The notes under the pieces: model-generated
What the model was told of the DNA's origin: nothing
Databases searched by the model: none
What the model saw: only the letters and a program-made list of their open reading frames with translations
In this document: one piece after another, positions 1-5,324 of the stretch
Numbering within the stretch: position 1 is the stretch's first letter
How the letters are laid out: each line of letters starts with the position of its first letter
Translations under genes and position numbers: made by a program
Origin: an uncultured Bacteroidales bacterium
GTDB taxonomy: Bacteria > Bacteroidota > Bacteroidia > Bacteroidales > UBA932
DNA length: 5,324 nt
Assembly (NCBI GenBank): GCA_946617545.1
Contig: CAMOKK010000098.1
Span: forward strand, 1 to 5,324
Reading direction: 5' to 3'

Positions 1-1223
1 TGTGGGAAGCCATGTGCGCCGACCCTTCCGTCCAGCTCAAGTATGCCGACAAGTATGCCGGCAGCGCCAACGGCTGGAAGAAGTGGCAGGGCGAAGAGCT
101 GGCCTTCGAGAACCTGAACATTATCGGCCGGGAAGAGCAGAAAGAGGCCGCCCTGAAGGCCTGGATTGAGGCTTCGCCTGAGCGCAAGGCCCTCTACGGA
201 GACCCTGTGGCCGACATTGCCCGCCATGTAGAGAACACCTCCGAGGCCAACCGGGCCGTCACCCTTCTCACCGAAGCTCCCTACCGCATCGAGCTGGTGG
301 GCCTGGCTTCCGGCGTACTTTCTCTTTTCCAGAACGGTGTTCCGGAGGGCGTGGATACCCTGGCCGCCGTCAAGCAGGCCGTAGAAGCCATGAAGGGAGA
401 ATACCGCGACTATGTAGTGGACCTGGACAAGAAAGAAGCCGTGGCCCTGCTGGAATTCTATCGGCAGAATGCCAAGCCGGAGAACTATCTGGAAGGCTTG
501 GGTTCCGACTTTGCCACCCTTGACATTCCGGAATATGTTCAGAAGCTGTTTGAAGGCAGCGTCTTCACTTCTTATGAGAAGCTGCAGGCCGGCGCCACCA
601 GCTTAGACGCCCTCATGAAAGATCCGGCCATGGGCCTGTTCACCAGCATCATTACGGTGCTCATGAAACACTACGGTGTGGTTTACGGACGCGCGCCCCA
701 GGCTTATGAACAGGGCCGCAAGCACTTTGCCGCCGCCCTCATGGAGTGGCAGAAAGGCCAGGCCATGTACCCGGACGCCAACTCCACCATGCGCCTCACC
801 TACGGCAAGGTGCTGCCCTACAGCCCCAAGGACGGCCTCAAGTACCTGCACTTCACCACCGCCAAGGGCCTCCTGGAGAAGGAAGATCCTAATAATCCGG
901 AATTTATCCTGCCGGAAGGCATCAAGAACCTGCTCCTGGCCGGCGACTACGGCCGCTGGGCCGACAAGGACGGCACCCTGCACACCTGCTTCCTCACCAA
1001 CAACGACATCACCGGCGGCAACTCCGGCTCGCCCGTGCTGGATGCCAAGGGCAACCTGATCGGCCTGGCCTTTGACGGCAACTGGGAAAGCATGAGCTCC
1101 GACGTGATGTTTGAGCCGGACCTGCAGCGCTGCATCTGCGTGGATATCCGCTACGTGCTGTGGATGGTGGAGAAAGTGGGCGGCGCCACCAACATTATCA
1201 ACGAAATCACCTACGCCAAGTAG
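1..1223 (+). CDS. dpp7: Dipeptidyl-peptidase 7 (S46 family serine peptidase), C-terminal part, 5' end outside window
   Basis: S46 enzymes are exported to the periplasm and release dipeptides from the N-terminus of oligopeptides, feeding amino-acid use in Bacteroidota. The reading frame is open from the window edge (first full codon 3-5) to TAG at 1221-1223, giving 406 residues of a family usually near 700. The signal peptide and the catalytic His and Asp therefore lie upstream. The ATG at 12 is internal and not the start. The nucleophile motif GGNSGSPV is present, with the catalytic Ser codon at 1023-1025, about 65 residues before the C-terminus as expected. Eighteen residues on is Gly (1077-1079, in LAFDGNWE). 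In the family this position separates DPP7 (Gly, hydrophobic P1) from DPP11 (Arg, acidic P1), so I call DPP7. The typical tail QRCICVDIRYVLWMVEKVGG follows, and no extra sorting domain is seen. It converges on mrp. Family call is firm; specificity is inferred from one residue and flanking similarity. Confidence 0.95.
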   Translation, partial: WEAMCADPSVQLKYADKYAGSANGWKKWQGEELAFENLNIIGREEQKEAALKAWIEASPERKALYGDPVADIARHVENTSEANRAVTLLTEAPYRIELVGLASGVLSLFQNGVPEGVDTLAAVKQAVEAMKGEYRDYVVDLDKKEAVALLEFYRQNAKPENYLEGLGSDFATLDIPEYVQKLFEGSVFTSYEKLQAGATSLDALMKDPAMGLFTSIITVLMKHYGVVYGRAPQAYEQGRKHFAAALMEWQKGQAMYPDANSTMRLTYGKVLPYSPKDGLKYLHFTTAKGLLEKEDPNNPEFILPEGIKNLLLAGDYGRWADKDGTLHTCFLTNNDITGGNSGSPVLDAKGNLIGLAFDGNWESMSSDVMFEPDLQRCICVDIRYVLWMVEKVGGATNIINEITYAK

Positions 1224-1230
1224 GCTTTAC

Positions 1231-1344
1231 CCTTGACAGCCAATCGGCTGATAGTCAATAGCTTATAGTACATTCCTCGTTCGTTTTTTGAACGAGGAAT
1301 GTATTGTTTTATGCTGAGTTACAATGACTTAGTTGTCAAGCCTG
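1231..1344. repeat. 114-bp palindromic intergenic element, copy 1 (MITE-like or gene-end repeat)
   Basis: This segment fills most of the 129-bp gap between the converging dpp7 and mrp stops. It aligns without gaps to 2497-2610 at about 79 of 114 positions by hand count. Conservation sits at the two ends and in the centre. The left end is CCTTGACA (1231-1238), then diverged. The right end is CTTAGTTGTCAAG (1328-1340) plus CCTG. The reverse complement of the right end, CTTGACAACTAAG, matches the left end of copy 2 exactly. The centre (1263-1300) matches copy 2 at 35 of 38 positions and forms a hairpin. The left arm also has a small inverted repeat, AGCC/GGCT (1238-1249). No protein is encoded and no target-site duplication is evident. 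I infer a dispersed non-coding element; whether it is mobile or a structured gene-end signal cannot be decided here. Confidence 0.7.
1265..1310 (+). terminator. Hairpin between convergent genes, probable terminator of dpp7
   Basis: A perfect 14-bp stem, TACATTCCTCGTTC (1269-1282) with GAACGAGGAATGTA (1290-1303), closes a 7-base loop GTTTTTT. Four more base pairs, two of them G-U, extend it to 1265/1307. On the + strand it is followed by TTGTTTT (1304-1310), a fair U-tract, so it can act as an intrinsic terminator about 40 bases after the dpp7 stop. On the - strand the stem is not followed by a T-run, so termination of mrp here would be weaker or work by another mechanism. Confidence 0.7.
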
Positions 1345-1352
1345 AAGGCCGA

Positions 1353-2414
1353 TTAAAGGGCGGAAAGGAGTTTTCGGGCCAGTTCCTGGAAGGCCTGGCT
1401 GTCCGGACGGTCCAGCAGGGCTGCGGGGGTGCCGTCATCGGCCCCTTCGCGGATGTCCTGCACCAGGGGAATCTGCCCCAGGAAGGGGATGTCCAGGTTG
1501 GCGGCCATCTGCGCCCCGCCGTCCTTGCCGAACAGGTAGTACTTTTCTTCCGGATGGGCCGCCGGGGTGAACCAGGACATGTTTTCCACCAGGCCGTAGA
1601 TGGGTTTGTCCACCTGCGGGTTGCGGAACATGTTCACGCCGCGGAGCACATCCGAGAGGGCTACCGCCTGCGGAGTGGTCACAATGACGGCGCCGCTCAT
1701 GGGCACGTCGCCAATCAGGGAGATGTGGATGTCGCCGGTTCCCGGAGGCATGTCAATCAGGAGGAAGTCCAGCGGGCCCCAAAGCGTCTGGAGAATGATT
1801 TGCTTGAGGGCGGTGGAGGCCATCGGCCCGCGCCAGATCAGGGCCTGTCCGGCCTGGGAAACGTGTCCCACGGAGAGCCATTTAACGCCGTATTTCTCTA
1901 CGGGGACAAAGAGGTTGTCGTTCTCGTTTTCTCCGTACATCTCAATGGTTACCCCCTCGGTTCCGGTCATGGTGGGGATGGAAGGGCCGTAAACGTCGGC
2001 ATCGGCCACGCCCACTCTATAGCCTAAGCGGGCCAGGGCAACGGCCAGGTTCACGGTGACGGTGCTTTTGCCCACGCCACCCTTTCCGGAAGCTATGCCG
2101 ATGATATGGCTTACTTCCCTGAGCTGCTCCAAGTTGAATTCGATTCCCTTGTGCGCCGGCTTGGCCGCCTCTTTTACCACGGTATCTACCTCGATGCTTG
2201 TACCGCCGGGCAAATGCCTGTACAGGCAGGCCTCCACGGCCCCTACCAAATAGTTTTTCAGCGGGTCTGGCCGTTTGGGAAAGGCCAGGGTTACATGCAC
2301 CTTGCCTTCCTCTATATCAATCTTTTCCACCATGCCAAGGGCCACGACGCTCTGGTCTTCCTTGGCGGGATGCTGCACTTCCTGCAGCCATTGCAGTATT
2401 TCGGTCTTGTTCAT
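1353..2414 (-). CDS. mrp: Mrp/ApbC/NBP35-family P-loop ATPase, iron-sulfur cluster carrier
   Basis: Cytosolic ATPase of the family thought to hold and hand over Fe-S clusters to apo-proteins. Starting at ATG 2412-2414 it is 353 residues, normal for the family. Residues 1-80 form the MIP18/DUF59-like domain. The ATPase domain then has the deviant Walker A SGKGGVGKST (109-118), ADADVYGPSIP (138-148) and DMPPGTGDIH (221-230). A TTG 7 codons upstream (2433-2435) would give 360 residues. I prefer the ATG because AGGA sits next to it, the protein opens MNKTEILQWL as homologues do, and the predicted -7 box covers the TTG. Odd point: the CxxC that carries the cluster in most Mrp proteins is absent. 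The region after VENMSWF reads TPAAHPEEKYYLFG, and the only cysteine in the protein is Cys63. As I recall, Bacteroidota homologues share this form. The gene is bracketed by two copies of a 114-bp repeat and probably has its own promoter. Confidence 0.95.
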   Translation of the reverse strand: MNKTEILQWLQEVQHPAKEDQSVVALGMVEKIDIEEGKVHVTLAFPKRPDPLKNYLVGAVEACLYRHLPGGTSIEVDTVVKEAAKPAHKGIEFNLEQLREVSHIIGIASGKGGVGKSTVTVNLAVALARLGYRVGVADADVYGPSIPTMTGTEGVTIEMYGENENDNLFVPVEKYGVKWLSVGHVSQAGQALIWRGPMASTALKQIILQTLWGPLDFLLIDMPPGTGDIHISLIGDVPMSGAVIVTTPQAVALSDVLRGVNMFRNPQVDKPIYGLVENMSWFTPAAHPEEKYYLFGKDGGAQMAANLDIPFLGQIPLVQDIREGADDGTPAALLDRPDSQAFQELARKLLSAL

Positions 2415-2432
2415 TCCTGAGATTTTGCCCTG

Positions 2433-2463
2433 CAAAAATACGAAATCCCCTTTTCATAACCAA
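2433..2463 (-). promoter_or_regulatory. Bacteroidota-type promoter for mrp (-33 TTGG, -7 TATTTTTG)
   Basis: Read on the - strand, TATTTTTG (2440 down to 2433) is a full match to the Bacteroidota -7 consensus TAnnTTTG. Nineteen bases upstream lies TTGG (2463-2460), a partial match to the -33 TTTG/TTG element at the usual spacing. Transcription would begin a few bases below 2433, leaving a leader of only about 10-15 bases before the ATG at 2414. This supports mrp being transcribed separately from yfhO and argues against the upstream TTG start. Confidence 0.55.
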
Positions 2464-2496
2464 TAGAGCCCCGGGGTGTGGTACGTAAGTCCAAGG

Positions 2497-2610
2497 CCTT
2501 GACAACTAAGCAATTGACCCACAGCGTGTTATAGTACATTTCTCGTTCGATTTTTGAACGAGAAATATACTATAAGTTTATGATTATCAGGCGTTTAGTT
2601 GTCAAGCCTG
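2497..2610. repeat. 114-bp palindromic intergenic element, copy 2
   Basis: Second copy of the element at 1231-1344, same length and same register. Here both ends are well kept: left CTTGACAACTAAG (2498-2510) and right TTTAGTTGTCAAG (2594-2606), an inverted pair matching at 12 of 13 positions, with AGG/CCT-like bases outside. The centre holds a long hairpin. The right end runs 16 bases into the yfhO coding strand, so the last codons Leu-Asp-Asn and the TAA stop of yfhO are made of element sequence. The left end stops 33 bases short of the predicted mrp -33 box. Confidence 0.7.
2529..2575 (-). terminator. Long hairpin after yfhO, possible terminator or RNA 3'-end structure
   Basis: The arms 2529-2548 and 2556-2575 pair over 20 positions with one C-A mismatch (2537/2567) around a 7-base loop, GATTTTT on the + strand. 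It begins about 20 bases after the yfhO stop. Neither strand shows a clean T-run after the stem, so it is not a textbook intrinsic terminator. It could instead block 3' exonucleases or assist termination. Compared with the hairpin at 1265-1307 the stem keeps pairing through a C-G to T-A swap, which supports selection on structure. Confidence 0.5.
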
Positions 2611-5159
2611 GAACGGCGTGCGGGAAGGAATGACAGGCCGAGGGCCAGCGCCAGCAAGAGCAGAAGGCCGATGGAGGCGATGCGGGACACCGCGGCGCCC
2701 TGGCGGTAGCTGTCCGGGAGGAAGGTCATCACCACCTCGTGCTCACCGGCCGGAAGGAGGGCGGCGCGGAGGGTCCAGTCGGCCCGGAGGAGGTCCAAGG
2801 GCTGCCCGTCCACGGTGGCATGCCAGCCGTTGGGGTAATACACCTCGGAGAAGACGGCCAGGCGCTCCCGGGAGGCCGAGTAGCGGTAGTGCAGCTCGTT
2901 GGGGGCGTAGGAGGTCATGGAGATGTAGTCTCCTGATTCCGGGAGATTCTTCGCTTCGCTCAGAATGACAGAAGAGTCGTTCAGGGTGACAGGGGTGGTG
3001 ACCACGGCCTGGCGCCTGAGGTCAATGGAGCCCAGGAGGGCAATTTCTTCGTCGGGAGTGGCGGCCTGCACCACGGAGTCCACAAACCAGGCGGGACCGA
3101 AGGCGGCGGGGTTCTGAAGCGGCGGATAATCGCCGTCCAGCACCACGTAGCGGGTGTTCAGGGCGTTCAGCACCGGCGTGTTCGCAGCCATCCAATCGGC
3201 CACGTCTTCCAGTTCGGCCGCCTCTCCCAGCTGCTTGTAAAGACCGTTGATTTCGGCCGACAGGTAGTGCTCAATGAGGTCCTGATACCGCTGGAGCTTG
3301 GCCGGGGAGTAGCCGCCCACGTTCTTGTGGTGGTAGGAGGGAACGGAGGAATTGAACACATTCACCGTGAGGTCCAGAACGCGGTACTGCGGGTCTGTAT
3401 CGGCCTTTATCAGCTCATCCACCGGGCGTGCGACGAAGGTTTTGTCAAAGTCCCGCGGGGTGGTGAAGTGGCGGGCATTGAGGTAGCGCTTGCCGGCAGC
3501 AAACATATCGGCCAGGACAAGCAGGCCGATAAGCACAACCGCCACGGAGCGGCGCCCGAAGCCGGCGAAAGCCTTGGCGTGCTCCGTCTGCCCCTTGGGC
3601 AGGAAGGCCCATAAAAGAAGGCCCGCGGAGGCGGAAATCAGGGCCAGGGAGCGGAGGGCATCGGCCTTGAAGAGGGCGATGCGGTCCTTCACCAGCGCTT
3701 CCACCAGCACATCCTGCATTTGGGCGTCGGAGGCCGCCTCAAAGTTCCCGAACAGGCCGGGAGCCAGCCAGGAGAGCAGGCAGAAGCCGCCGGTGAGCCC
3801 GAAGGCCCAGGCCAGGCCCTTCTTGAAGGCCTTCGGCTCGTATTTTTCCCGGAGGATACCGTCCAGCGTAAGGAAGCCCAGCACCGGCAGCGTCACTTGC
3901 AGCACCACCAGCGCCATGGACACCGTACGGAACTTGTTATACAGGGGCAAATATTTGAAACAGAAGGCCGTAAAGGGCATAAAGTGACTGCCCACCGCCA
4001 TGAGGACGGCCAGGACGGTGGCCGCCATAAGCCACCATTTGTTCCGGCCTTTGTACAGGAACAGGCCCAGCACAAAGAGGAAAACGGTAATGGCACCCAT
4101 ATACATGGGCCCGGCGGTGAAAGGCTGAGGGCCCCAGTACATCGGCAGGCTCTTGGCGGTCTCCTTGAGGTTCTTCTGCCCCGCCCGTTTAAGCAGCTGG
4201 ATGGTGGCCGATTTGTCCGGATTCACCGCTCCGGCCGATGACCCTCCGTTGAAATTGGGAATCATCAGGTTGGGCAGTTCCTGCCAGCCATAGCTCCAGG
4301 AGGTGGCATAGTCCAGGTCCAGGCCCTTGGCATTGGCGCCTTCCTTGGAAAGCTCGGAGCCGCCGCGCATGGTGTTGGGGGTATATTTGGCCAGCGGAAG
4401 CAGTTTGTTAACATTGGTGGCAATACCCGCGCCGCCCAGCACCAGCAGCAGGGCCGATGCCAGCAGGAAGGGCTTCCAGGCCTTGGTCTTGATAGTATGG
4501 ACCAACTCTACCAGAGCATAGATGAACACCACAAGGGCCAGGTAGTAAGAGATTTGCTGGTGGTTGGCCTTAATCTGGAAACTGAGGGTGAGGCCGAAGA
4601 GGGCTGCGCCCAGAAGCGTTTTCCATACAGATTCTTTGCTTCGCTCAGAATGACAAGAGCGGTAAGTGTAAACCAGCGCCGCCAGCACCCAGGGCATGAG
4701 GGCGATGGCCTGCATCTTGGTGTTGTGGCCCACCTGGATAATCTGGAAGTTGTAGCTGCAGAAGGCCACGGCGATGGCGCCTCCCACGGCCACGGGCCAG
4801 CTGACGCCCAGGGCAAGAAACAGCAGGAAGGCGCCCAGCAGGCTTACGAATATCCACGGGGCCGGACGCTTACCTGCAAACAGCAGCTTGTAGAGCGGCT
4901 CCGTGTAGTCTCCGCCGTTCTGGGTGGAGATGGCCGTGGTGGGCATGCCGCCGAACATGGAGTCTGTCCAGTAGGTGGGATTGTCCGGGTGGGCCTTGTT
5001 CCACTCGCTCATCTCATGCGACATGCCCACATAGCCGGAAATGTCGCTCTGGTTCACTATCTTGCCGTCCAGAACCTGCGGAACAAAGCCGTAACTCAGG
5101 GCCAGAAACAGGGCCACGATGCCCAGGGCAAGGGCTATTTTCTTCCAAATCTCAGTCAT
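2595..5159 (-). CDS. YfhO-family polytopic membrane protein (GT-C-like), complete, 854 aa
   Basis: Integral inner-membrane protein of the YfhO family, related in fold to GT-C glycosyltransferases that use lipid-linked sugars. The Bacillus member is linked to glycosylation of lipoteichoic acid; the substrate in Bacteroidota is not known. ATG at 5157-5159 is the first possible start, as an in-frame stop lies three codons upstream. Helices are visible at about 6-24, 102-119, 122-137, 150-166, 181-196, 203-222, 229-247, 353-369, 375-391, 413-433, 448-467, 502-520, 538-552 and 824-845. Family signatures include QSDISGYVGMSHEM (37-50), DSMFGGMPT (66-74), NTMRGGSELS (262-271), NLMIPNFNGGSS (297-308), YWGPQPFTAGPMYMGAI (341-357), NKFRTVSMAL (408-417) and the C-terminal domain SEVYYPNGWHATVDG (771-785). 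Odd points: residues 169-177 and 731-739 come from a dispersed DNA repeat, and the last residues LDN plus stop come from the 114-bp element. The frame is intact, so it is probably functional. No clear promoter is visible before it. Confidence 0.92.
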   Translation of the reverse strand: MTEIWKKIALALGIVALFLALSYGFVPQVLDGKIVNQSDISGYVGMSHEMSEWNKAHPDNPTYWTDSMFGGMPTTAISTQNGGDYTEPLYKLLFAGKRPAPWIFVSLLGAFLLFLALGVSWPVAVGGAIAVAFCSYNFQIIQVGHNTKMQAIALMPWVLAALVYTYRSCHSERSKESVWKTLLGAALFGLTLSFQIKANHQQISYYLALVVFIYALVELVHTIKTKAWKPFLLASALLLVLGGAGIATNVNKLLPLAKYTPNTMRGGSELSKEGANAKGLDLDYATSWSYGWQELPNLMIPNFNGGSSAGAVNPDKSATIQLLKRAGQKNLKETAKSLPMYWGPQPFTAGPMYMGAITVFLFVLGLFLYKGRNKWWLMAATVLAVLMAVGSHFMPFTAFCFKYLPLYNKFRTVSMALVVLQVTLPVLGFLTLDGILREKYEPKAFKKGLAWAFGLTGGFCLLSWLAPGLFGNFEAASDAQMQDVLVEALVKDRIALFKADALRSLALISASAGLLLWAFLPKGQTEHAKAFAGFGRRSVAVVLIGLLVLADMFAAGKRYLNARHFTTPRDFDKTFVARPVDELIKADTDPQYRVLDLTVNVFNSSVPSYHHKNVGGYSPAKLQRYQDLIEHYLSAEINGLYKQLGEAAELEDVADWMAANTPVLNALNTRYVVLDGDYPPLQNPAAFGPAWFVDSVVQAATPDEEIALLGSIDLRRQAVVTTPVTLNDSSVILSEAKNLPESGDYISMTSYAPNELHYRYSASRERLAVFSEVYYPNGWHATVDGQPLDLLRADWTLRAALLPAGEHEVVMTFLPDSYRQGAAVSRIASIGLLLLLALALGLSFLPARRSRLDN
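2944..2970 (-). repeat. 27-bp dispersed repeat inside yfhO, copy B (encodes VILSEAKNL)
   Basis: On the - strand this reads TGTCATTCTGAGCGAAGCG followed by AAGAATCT. It matches 4629-4655 at 26 of 27 positions. It lies in yfhO with the first T at codon position 3, so it encodes VILSEAKNL (residues 731-739) in the periplasmic C-terminal region, just before the conserved YAPNELHYRY segment. Peptides of this kind (VILSEAKNL, CHSERSEES) turn up in unrelated proteins of many bacteria as the translation of one abundant repeat; that is background knowledge, not tested here. Immediately before it in the coding direction, 2991-2977 (TGTCACCCTGAACGA) matches the repeat start at 12 of 15 positions, 21 bases away. 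Confidence 0.75.
4629..4655 (-). repeat. 27-bp dispersed repeat inside yfhO, copy A (encodes CHSERSKES)
   Basis: Same repeat as 2944-2970 with one difference (4637, T for C), on the same strand but in another reading frame: codons start at 4655, giving CHSERSKES (residues 169-177). It falls in the short loop between the helices at about 150-166 and 181-196. Counting helices from a cytoplasmic N-terminus puts this loop in the cytoplasm, and its basic residues agree. The insertion keeps the frame. Confidence 0.75.
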
Positions 5160-5179
5160 ACTACTCTATTTATTGTCTA

Positions 5180-5324
5180 TCTCCGGTGCAGGTCCGAGCC
5201 ATTTCCGTTGCAGGTTAGGTATGTTTTTGTCACCGGTCCGGACATTTTCCGTTGCAGTCCGGGGTGTTTTCCGTTGCTGGTCCAAGCCATTTCCGTTGCA
5301 GGTCCCCGTTTTTTCTCTGACCTG
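5180..5324. repeat. Imperfect 22-bp tandem repeat array upstream of yfhO, continuing past window edge
   Basis: The 165 bases above the yfhO start hold no gene. From 5180 they divide into 22-base units opening with TTTCCGTTGCAGGTCC plus six variable bases: 5180-5201 (slightly changed), 5202-5223, 5224-5245 (strongly decayed), 5246-5267, 5268-5289, 5290-5311 and a decayed partial unit from 5312. Starts of the exact TTTCCGTTGC core are at 5202, 5246, 5268 and 5290, so spacings are 44, 22 and 22. On the strand that encodes yfhO the core reads GGACCTGCAACGGAAA. The array ends about 20 bases before the ATG. I find no convincing TAnnTTTG box on the yfhO strand in this stretch, so its promoter may lie beyond the window or be non-consensus. 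Confidence 0.75.

Noticed and set aside
12..14. ATG at position 12 as the true start of the dpp7 gene
   Set aside because: The frame is open to the window edge (codons for Trp-Glu-Ala precede it), and the product would lack the signal peptide and the catalytic His and Asp.
1299..2027. 242-codon open frame on the + strand beginning in the copy 1 element
   Set aside because: It lies almost wholly antisense to mrp, has no recognisable domain and a low-complexity His/Gly/Val-rich composition. It is explained by the GC-rich codon usage of mrp.
2412..2435. Upstream TTG start for mrp giving 360 residues
   Set aside because: The TTG overlaps the predicted -7 promoter box, and the extra seven residues add nothing conserved; the ATG at 2414 fits the family length and N-terminus.
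2469..2476. CCCCGGGG palindrome upstream of mrp as an operator
   Set aside because: A single 8-base GC palindrome in GC-rich DNA with no second site or known regulator match; not enough to support a call.
2415..2594. yfhO-mrp operon
   Set aside because: The 180-bp gap contains a strong hairpin after yfhO and a promoter-like sequence before mrp, which favours separate transcription.
2618..2968. 116-codon Arg/Gly/Pro-rich open frame on the + strand
   Set aside because: Composition is that of a shadow frame opposite the C-terminal part of yfhO, with no supporting start context.
3720..4241. 173-codon open frame on the + strand
   Set aside because: Antisense to yfhO, with a Gln/His/Arg-rich translation typical of the complement of a membrane-protein gene and no family features.
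5180..5324. CRISPR array
   Set aside because: Units repeat every 22 bases with only about six variable bases between cores, so there are no spacers of usable size, and no cas gene is present.

Overview
The window looks like chromosomal DNA from a member of the Bacteroidota, probably a fairly GC-rich gut or oral Bacteroidales. Three signs point there. An S46 dipeptidyl-peptidase of the DPP7 type is typical of that phylum. The YfhO-like membrane protein has the long form common in Bacteroidales. The Mrp ATPase lacks the usual CxxC and is preceded by a good match to the Bacteroidota -7 promoter box (TAnnTTTG). The genus cannot be fixed from this sequence.

Layout. Positions 1-1223 (+) hold the last 406 codons of a DPP7-type periplasmic serine dipeptidyl-peptidase whose start lies outside the window. 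Tail-to-tail with it is mrp (1353-2414, -), a P-loop ATPase of the iron-sulfur carrier family, with its own likely promoter at 2433-2463. Upstream of mrp and on the same strand is a complete 854-residue YfhO-family polytopic membrane protein (2595-5159, -). The last 165 bases (5160-5324) are non-coding and mostly filled by an imperfect 22-bp tandem repeat that runs to the window edge.

The genes are ordinary housekeeping or accessory genes, and nothing suggests they act in one pathway. The less ordinary content is repeat DNA. (1) Two copies of a 114-bp element, equal in length and aligning without gaps, occupy both intergenic gaps around mrp (1231-1344 and 2497-2610). Each has CTTGACAACTAA-type inverted ends and a conserved central hairpin. 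One end of the second copy supplies the last codons and stop codon of the yfhO gene. (2) Two copies of a 27-bp dispersed repeat, 26/27 identical, lie inside the yfhO coding sequence in two different reading frames, encoding HSERSKES in one place and VILSEAKNL in the other. (3) The 22-bp array lies directly upstream of the yfhO start.

I see no CRISPR array, tRNA, rRNA, transposase, phage gene or defence system. The best candidate for something undescribed is the 114-bp hairpin element family at gene ends.
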